Assembly: GCA_000434775.1 (NCBI GenBank)
Contig: FR895482.1
Location: 1 to 8,843 of the forward strand
DNA: 8,843 nt
Direction: 5' to 3'
From: Eggerthella sp. CAG:368
GTDB lineage: Bacteria; Actinomycetota; Coriobacteriia; Coriobacteriales; Eggerthellaceae
Position numbers and translations under genes: made by a program
Part shown: positions 6,437-8,843 of the stretch, in pieces
Numbering within the stretch: position 1 is the stretch's first letter
How the letters are laid out: every line of letters starts with the position of its first letter
The notes under the pieces: model-generated
What the model saw: only the letters and a program-made list of their open reading frames with translations
Told to the model about the DNA's origin: nothing
The model's database searches: none

Positions 6437-7285
6437 ATGCCAGATTCAGCAACATTCGCCTTTTTAGCACCCGTAGGCACGTACTCTGATGAGGCTGCTC
6501 GAGTTTTTGCGAAAAAGATGGGTTGCGCGAATCCCGAGTTCGTTGAATGCCCTTCATTTAACGAAATATATGAAGCGGTCGAACGAGGCAAGTGTGAATA
6601 TGGTGTTCTTCCTATCGAAAACTCCCTTGAAGGTGCGGTAACAGGAACCCTTGATATCTTTGCGTTTCGTGGCGGAATTTCCATCGTTGGCTCAACGGTT
6701 ATTGATATCCACCATTGTTTACTCTTAAACCCCGAAGCTTCTCTTGATGATGTAACCACTATTTCAAGCCACCCCCAAGCATTGGCACAGTGCCGTCGTT
6801 ATCTCAATGAACACTTTCCTTCCAAAGACAGAGTTACCGCCGCTTCAAGCGCTACTGCCGCAAAAATGGCAGCAAAAAACAAAAATATTGCTGCCATTGC
6901 AAGCACATTTGCAGGAGAGCTCTTCGGATGCAAGTTTGCCGAAGTAGGTATTGAGGATCATTTCGGAAACCAAACACAGTTTGTTCTGATTGCACGACAA
7001 GGTCATCCTGACGCCATCAAAGGTGACAAATATAAAACTTCATTAGCACTGTTCCTTGGCGCTGACCGCCCTGGATCTTTGCTTATGATTCTCTCCGAAT
7101 TTGCCTATGCAGACATCAACTTAACTAGAATTCAATCACGCCCCACCAAACAGGGCCTGGGAAGCTATATGTTCTTCGTTGATATCGATGGAAGCCAAAA
7201 TGACCCAAAAGTCAAAACTGCCCTTGATTGCTTACGTTTAAAGCTTCAGGAAGTTAAGGTACTCGGCACCTATCCTATAGACTAG
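6437..7285 (+). CDS. pheA: Prephenate dehydratase with C-terminal ACT domain
   Basis: Converts prephenate to phenylpyruvate in phenylalanine synthesis. This 282-residue protein is the monofunctional form, with no chorismate mutase domain. The catalytic domain spans about 5-185: FLAPVGTYSDEAA (9-21), the PIENS-EG region (59-66), SHPQALAQC (111-119) and SSATAAKMAA (137-146). The normally invariant TRF motif reads T180-Q181-F182, so the threonine is kept but arginine is replaced by glutamine. The ACT domain (about 200-278) has RPGSL (211-215) and QSRP (233-236) in place of the usual ESRP, so feedback inhibition by phenylalanine is likely but may be altered. The ATG at 6437 has AAAGGA 5 bases upstream. 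It stands alone, with a promoter inside an inverted repeat. No clear terminator was found in the 96 bases after it. Confidence 0.95.
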   Translation: MPDSATFAFLAPVGTYSDEAARVFAKKMGCANPEFVECPSFNEIYEAVERGKCEYGVLPIENSLEGAVTGTLDIFAFRGGISIVGSTVIDIHHCLLLNPEASLDDVTTISSHPQALAQCRRYLNEHFPSKDRVTAASSATAAKMAAKNKNIAAIASTFAGELFGCKFAEVGIEDHFGNQTQFVLIARQGHPDAIKGDKYKTSLALFLGADRPGSLLMILSEFAYADINLTRIQSRPTKQGLGSYMFFVDIDGSQNDPKVKTALDCLRLKLQEVKVLGTYPID

Positions 7286-7381
7286 GTTGCAGTTCCCTAA
7301 AACAGCGGGTCGGTTTACTTGTGGAGTACCGCACAAAACTATCCGTGATTTATCGATAGCGTAGTCAAACGGCAAAAAGGG

Positions 7382-8227
7382 TTACCTACAGAAAAAACCA
7401 TCTTCGGAATCTTCAGAAAAGAATCCTTCGCGTAAAAGATCAGCCATGATACTCTCGAATTCATCGAGTAAAACCGCTTCACGTCCATTCCTTCGCTCAA
7501 AATCGTTGAGTTCTACCAATAAGGCGGCACGCTTGATATGAGGAGCAGCAAGAACAATCCTTACCAATTCTGCGCGCTTTTGTCTTCTCGAGCCTTCAAA
7601 GGTGGATTGTTTGCTGTGATGTTTTGAACGACGCGAAGGATTCGGAAGTGTCTTTTTGAGATAGTTCCCGTAATCTAGAAGCGCATAATACCAATCTCGC
7701 GGATTATCCTTTGAGCAAGTCCTGAGAACATACGGTTCAAGCACTTTATCGGGCACCTGATCTTCCTCAGGGAAAAACTCATGCAGGAAAACTGTTCGGA
7801 CATTAGTTTCCAAATAGAGTCCGGCCTCATTGTAGGCAAAGGCCATCACGCCACCCGCTGTTGCGCTCCCAATTCCTGGCAAGCTCATAAGCTCTTCTCT
7901 TGTGTTCGGAAGCTGCCCACTGAATTGCACTGAGCATTGCTCCGCACAGCGCTTAAGCGCAAGGGCACGACGGTTGTACCCCAAACCTTGCCAAGCCTCC
8001 AAAACAAGAGAGGTTTCTGCACTCGCAAGCGCATCAAGGGTAGGAAACAATTTTAGAAATGCTGGCCAAAAACGCTCAACACGCACCACCTGCGTCTGCT
8101 GAAGCATTACTTCGGACACCAATACCGCATACGGATCATTGATACCCCGCCAAGGCAGATCACGATACAGGCGCCCTCCCGCTTGCCACACTTTGTCAAT
8201 GAAGGCTTTTTCGTCTACTAAACCCAT
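7382..8227 (-). CDS. mutY: MutY-like adenine DNA glycosylase lacking the Fe-S cluster
   Basis: HhH-GPD glycosylase expected to remove adenine mispaired with 8-oxoguanine. I choose the ATG at 8227 (281 residues); the longer GTG start at 8284 overlaps the upstream gene and adds sequence unlike the family. MutY hallmarks are LPWRG (24-28), SEVMLQQTQV (38-47) with catalytic E39, GLGYNRRA (81-88) and the hairpin LPGIGSATAGG (116-126). The position of the catalytic aspartate reads E140 in LETNVRTV. The C-terminal four-cysteine Fe-S loop is absent; in its place is a basic stretch NPSRRSKHHSKQS-FEGSRRQKR (196-218). The C-terminus (about 218-275) looks like a short winged helix, not the NUDIX-like 8-oxoG-reading domain of E. 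coli MutY (350 residues). It likely belongs to a cluster-less MutY subgroup. It follows the Rrf2 gene by 25 bases. Confidence 0.85.
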   Translation of the reverse strand: MGLVDEKAFIDKVWQAGGRLYRDLPWRGINDPYAVLVSEVMLQQTQVVRVERFWPAFLKLFPTLDALASAETSLVLEAWQGLGYNRRALALKRCAEQCSVQFSGQLPNTREELMSLPGIGSATAGGVMAFAYNEAGLYLETNVRTVFLHEFFPEEDQVPDKVLEPYVLRTCSKDNPRDWYYALLDYGNYLKKTLPNPSRRSKHHSKQSTFEGSRRQKRAELVRIVLAAPHIKRAALLVELNDFERRNGREAVLLDEFESIMADLLREGFFSEDSEDGFFCR

Positions 8228-8252
8228 GCGTGAAATACCTAAAACAGAATTC

Positions 8253-8702
8253 TTACGATAGCTTTTTCTTGTGCAAGGCCTCACAAATTACGGGATGATT
8301 TTCCTTGAGTTCAAATAGATCAAACAATGTAATGGATGAAAGATACGAATCGATTAGCGCATCTAAACCACACCAAGCCACATTAAAACTGCAGCTGTTT
8401 GAACGAAGACAGTATTCGGGATCGAGGGAACAGGGGGCAATATTAACGGGCCCCTGCACCGCTTCGACAACTTCTTTAAGGGTTGTTTGAGTGGGATCAC
8501 AATTAAGCATCAAGCCGCCACGAACACCACGACTCGTTTTAAGAATTCCTGCTTTCACAAGTTCGTGCTGAATGCTCCGAGCAAAAGAATACGGAATATC
8601 CTCTTCTTGTGCTACTTGGGCAATAGAGCAAAAAGAATCCTTCTGTTGATACGCTGCACGAATAATTCGACAGGCATAATCGCAACGGCGTGTAATCTCC
8701 AT
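8253..8702 (-). CDS. Rrf2-family transcriptional regulator with Fe-S cluster cysteines
   Basis: DNA-binding sensor of the IscR/NsrR/CymR group, 149 residues. An N-terminal winged helix-turn-helix spans about 1-68: DYACRIIRAA, IAQVAQEEDIPYSFARSIQ, and wing GVRGGLML (59-66). A helical sensor region follows with C91, C98 and C104 (spacing x6, x5), closely matching the cluster ligands of IscR (C92, C98, C104). It also has C111, and the family's SITLFDL segment follows (123-129). A bound Fe-S cluster sensing iron-sulfur status, oxygen or nitric oxide is likely; which of these cannot be decided. The ATG at 8702 has GAGGGG 5 bases upstream, lying within the end of the preceding gene. Tight spacing to both neighbours suggests co-transcription with mutY and possible autoregulation from a promoter outside the window. 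Confidence 0.9.
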   Translation of the reverse strand: MEITRRCDYACRIIRAAYQQKDSFCSIAQVAQEEDIPYSFARSIQHELVKAGILKTSRGVRGGLMLNCDPTQTTLKEVVEAVQGPVNIAPCSLDPEYCLRSNSCSFNVAWCGLDALIDSYLSSITLFDLFELKENHPVICEALHKKKLS

Positions 8703-8704
8703 GA

Positions 8705-8843
8705 TTAGCCCCTCAGCAAATCATCAATAGAGTCGATTGTTTTTCGAAAATCTCGAACAACCAAATCTTCCATTTCCTGATATTCAGGAGAATCAAGAGG
8801 CTGAAAATTTGAAAGACGAGCAACAATGTCATCGGTATGAACG
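8705..8843 (-). CDS. C-terminal end of an unidentified gene, cut by the window edge
   Basis: The minus strand is open from the window edge to a TAA at 8705-8707, giving 45 visible codons (VHTDDIVARLSNFQ... ending DSIDDLLRG). The segment is acidic, probably helical, with no motif I recognise. The stop is only 2 bases before the Rrf2 start codon, and its last codons supply the Rrf2 ribosome binding site (AGGGG), which supports a real co-transcribed gene. Function unknown. Confidence 0.7.
   Translation of the reverse strand, partial: VHTDDIVARLSNFQPLDSPEYQEMEDLVVRDFRKTIDSIDDLLRG

Noticed and set aside
7286..7381. Terminator between convergent pheA and mutY
   Set aside because: Only short 5-base stems (TTGTG/CACAA, CTATC/GATAG) without a T tract on either strand; not convincing.
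8228..8284. Longer MutY starting at GTG 8284
   Set aside because: It overlaps the Rrf2 gene by 32 bases, lacks a well-placed ribosome binding site, and adds 19 residues unlike the family; ATG at 8227 is preferred.
1..8843. Mobile elements, CRISPR arrays, tRNA or rRNA genes, riboswitches
   Set aside because: No transposase-like product, regularly spaced repeats, cloverleaf or known riboswitch core was found by reading both strands.

Overview
The window reads as ordinary chromosomal DNA of a strictly anaerobic, hydrogen-metabolising bacterium. Moderate GC, a Tat-exported [NiFe] hydrogenase resembling what I recall of the Coriobacteria-type uptake enzymes, a rubrerythrin, and a MutY lacking the Fe-S cluster all point to a gut or oral Coriobacteriia-like Actinobacterium. 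The taxonomic call is inference from protein character, not a database match. I see no insertion sequence, phage gene, CRISPR array, tRNA or rRNA.

Layout. (1) Positions 13-672 (+) hold endonuclease III (nth), convergent with what follows. (2) Positions 699-1637 (-) hold a two-gene unit: an unrecognised three-helix membrane protein whose stop codon directly abuts the start of a HyaD/HycI-type hydrogenase maturation protease. (3) Positions 1816-5397 (-) hold the structural operon hyaA-hyaB-hyaC (small subunit, large subunit, di-heme cytochrome b), closed by a strong terminator at 1757-1787. (4) A 350-base gene-free stretch (5398-5747) holds the hyaA leader and candidate operators, and the rubrerythrin terminator. 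(5) Positions 5748-6287 (-) hold rubrerythrin, divergent from (6) 6437-7285 (+), a monofunctional prephenate dehydratase whose -10 box sits inside a perfect 9+9 inverted repeat. (7) Positions 7382-8843 (-) hold a non-canonical MutY, an Fe-S-type Rrf2 regulator and the tail of an unidentified gene, closely packed as a probable operon.

How the genes work together. HyaA and HyaB would fold in the cytoplasm. The protease removes the 20-residue C-terminal peptide of HyaB after nickel insertion. The Tat signal of HyaA then carries the dimer across the membrane, where the C-terminal helix of HyaA and HyaC anchor it and pass electrons from H2 to the membrane pool. The other genes fit redox and oxidative-damage defence (Nth, MutY, rubrerythrin, Rrf2 sensor) and phenylalanine synthesis (PheA).

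I found no wholly new multi-gene system. The most unusual items are the membrane protein coupled to the hydrogenase protease, the shared promoter word GGGTAACATTT in front of both hydrogenase units, helically spaced repeats and a Shine-Dalgarno hairpin in the hyaA leader, the operator-like repeat over the pheA promoter, and the atypical MutY and PheA active-site residues.
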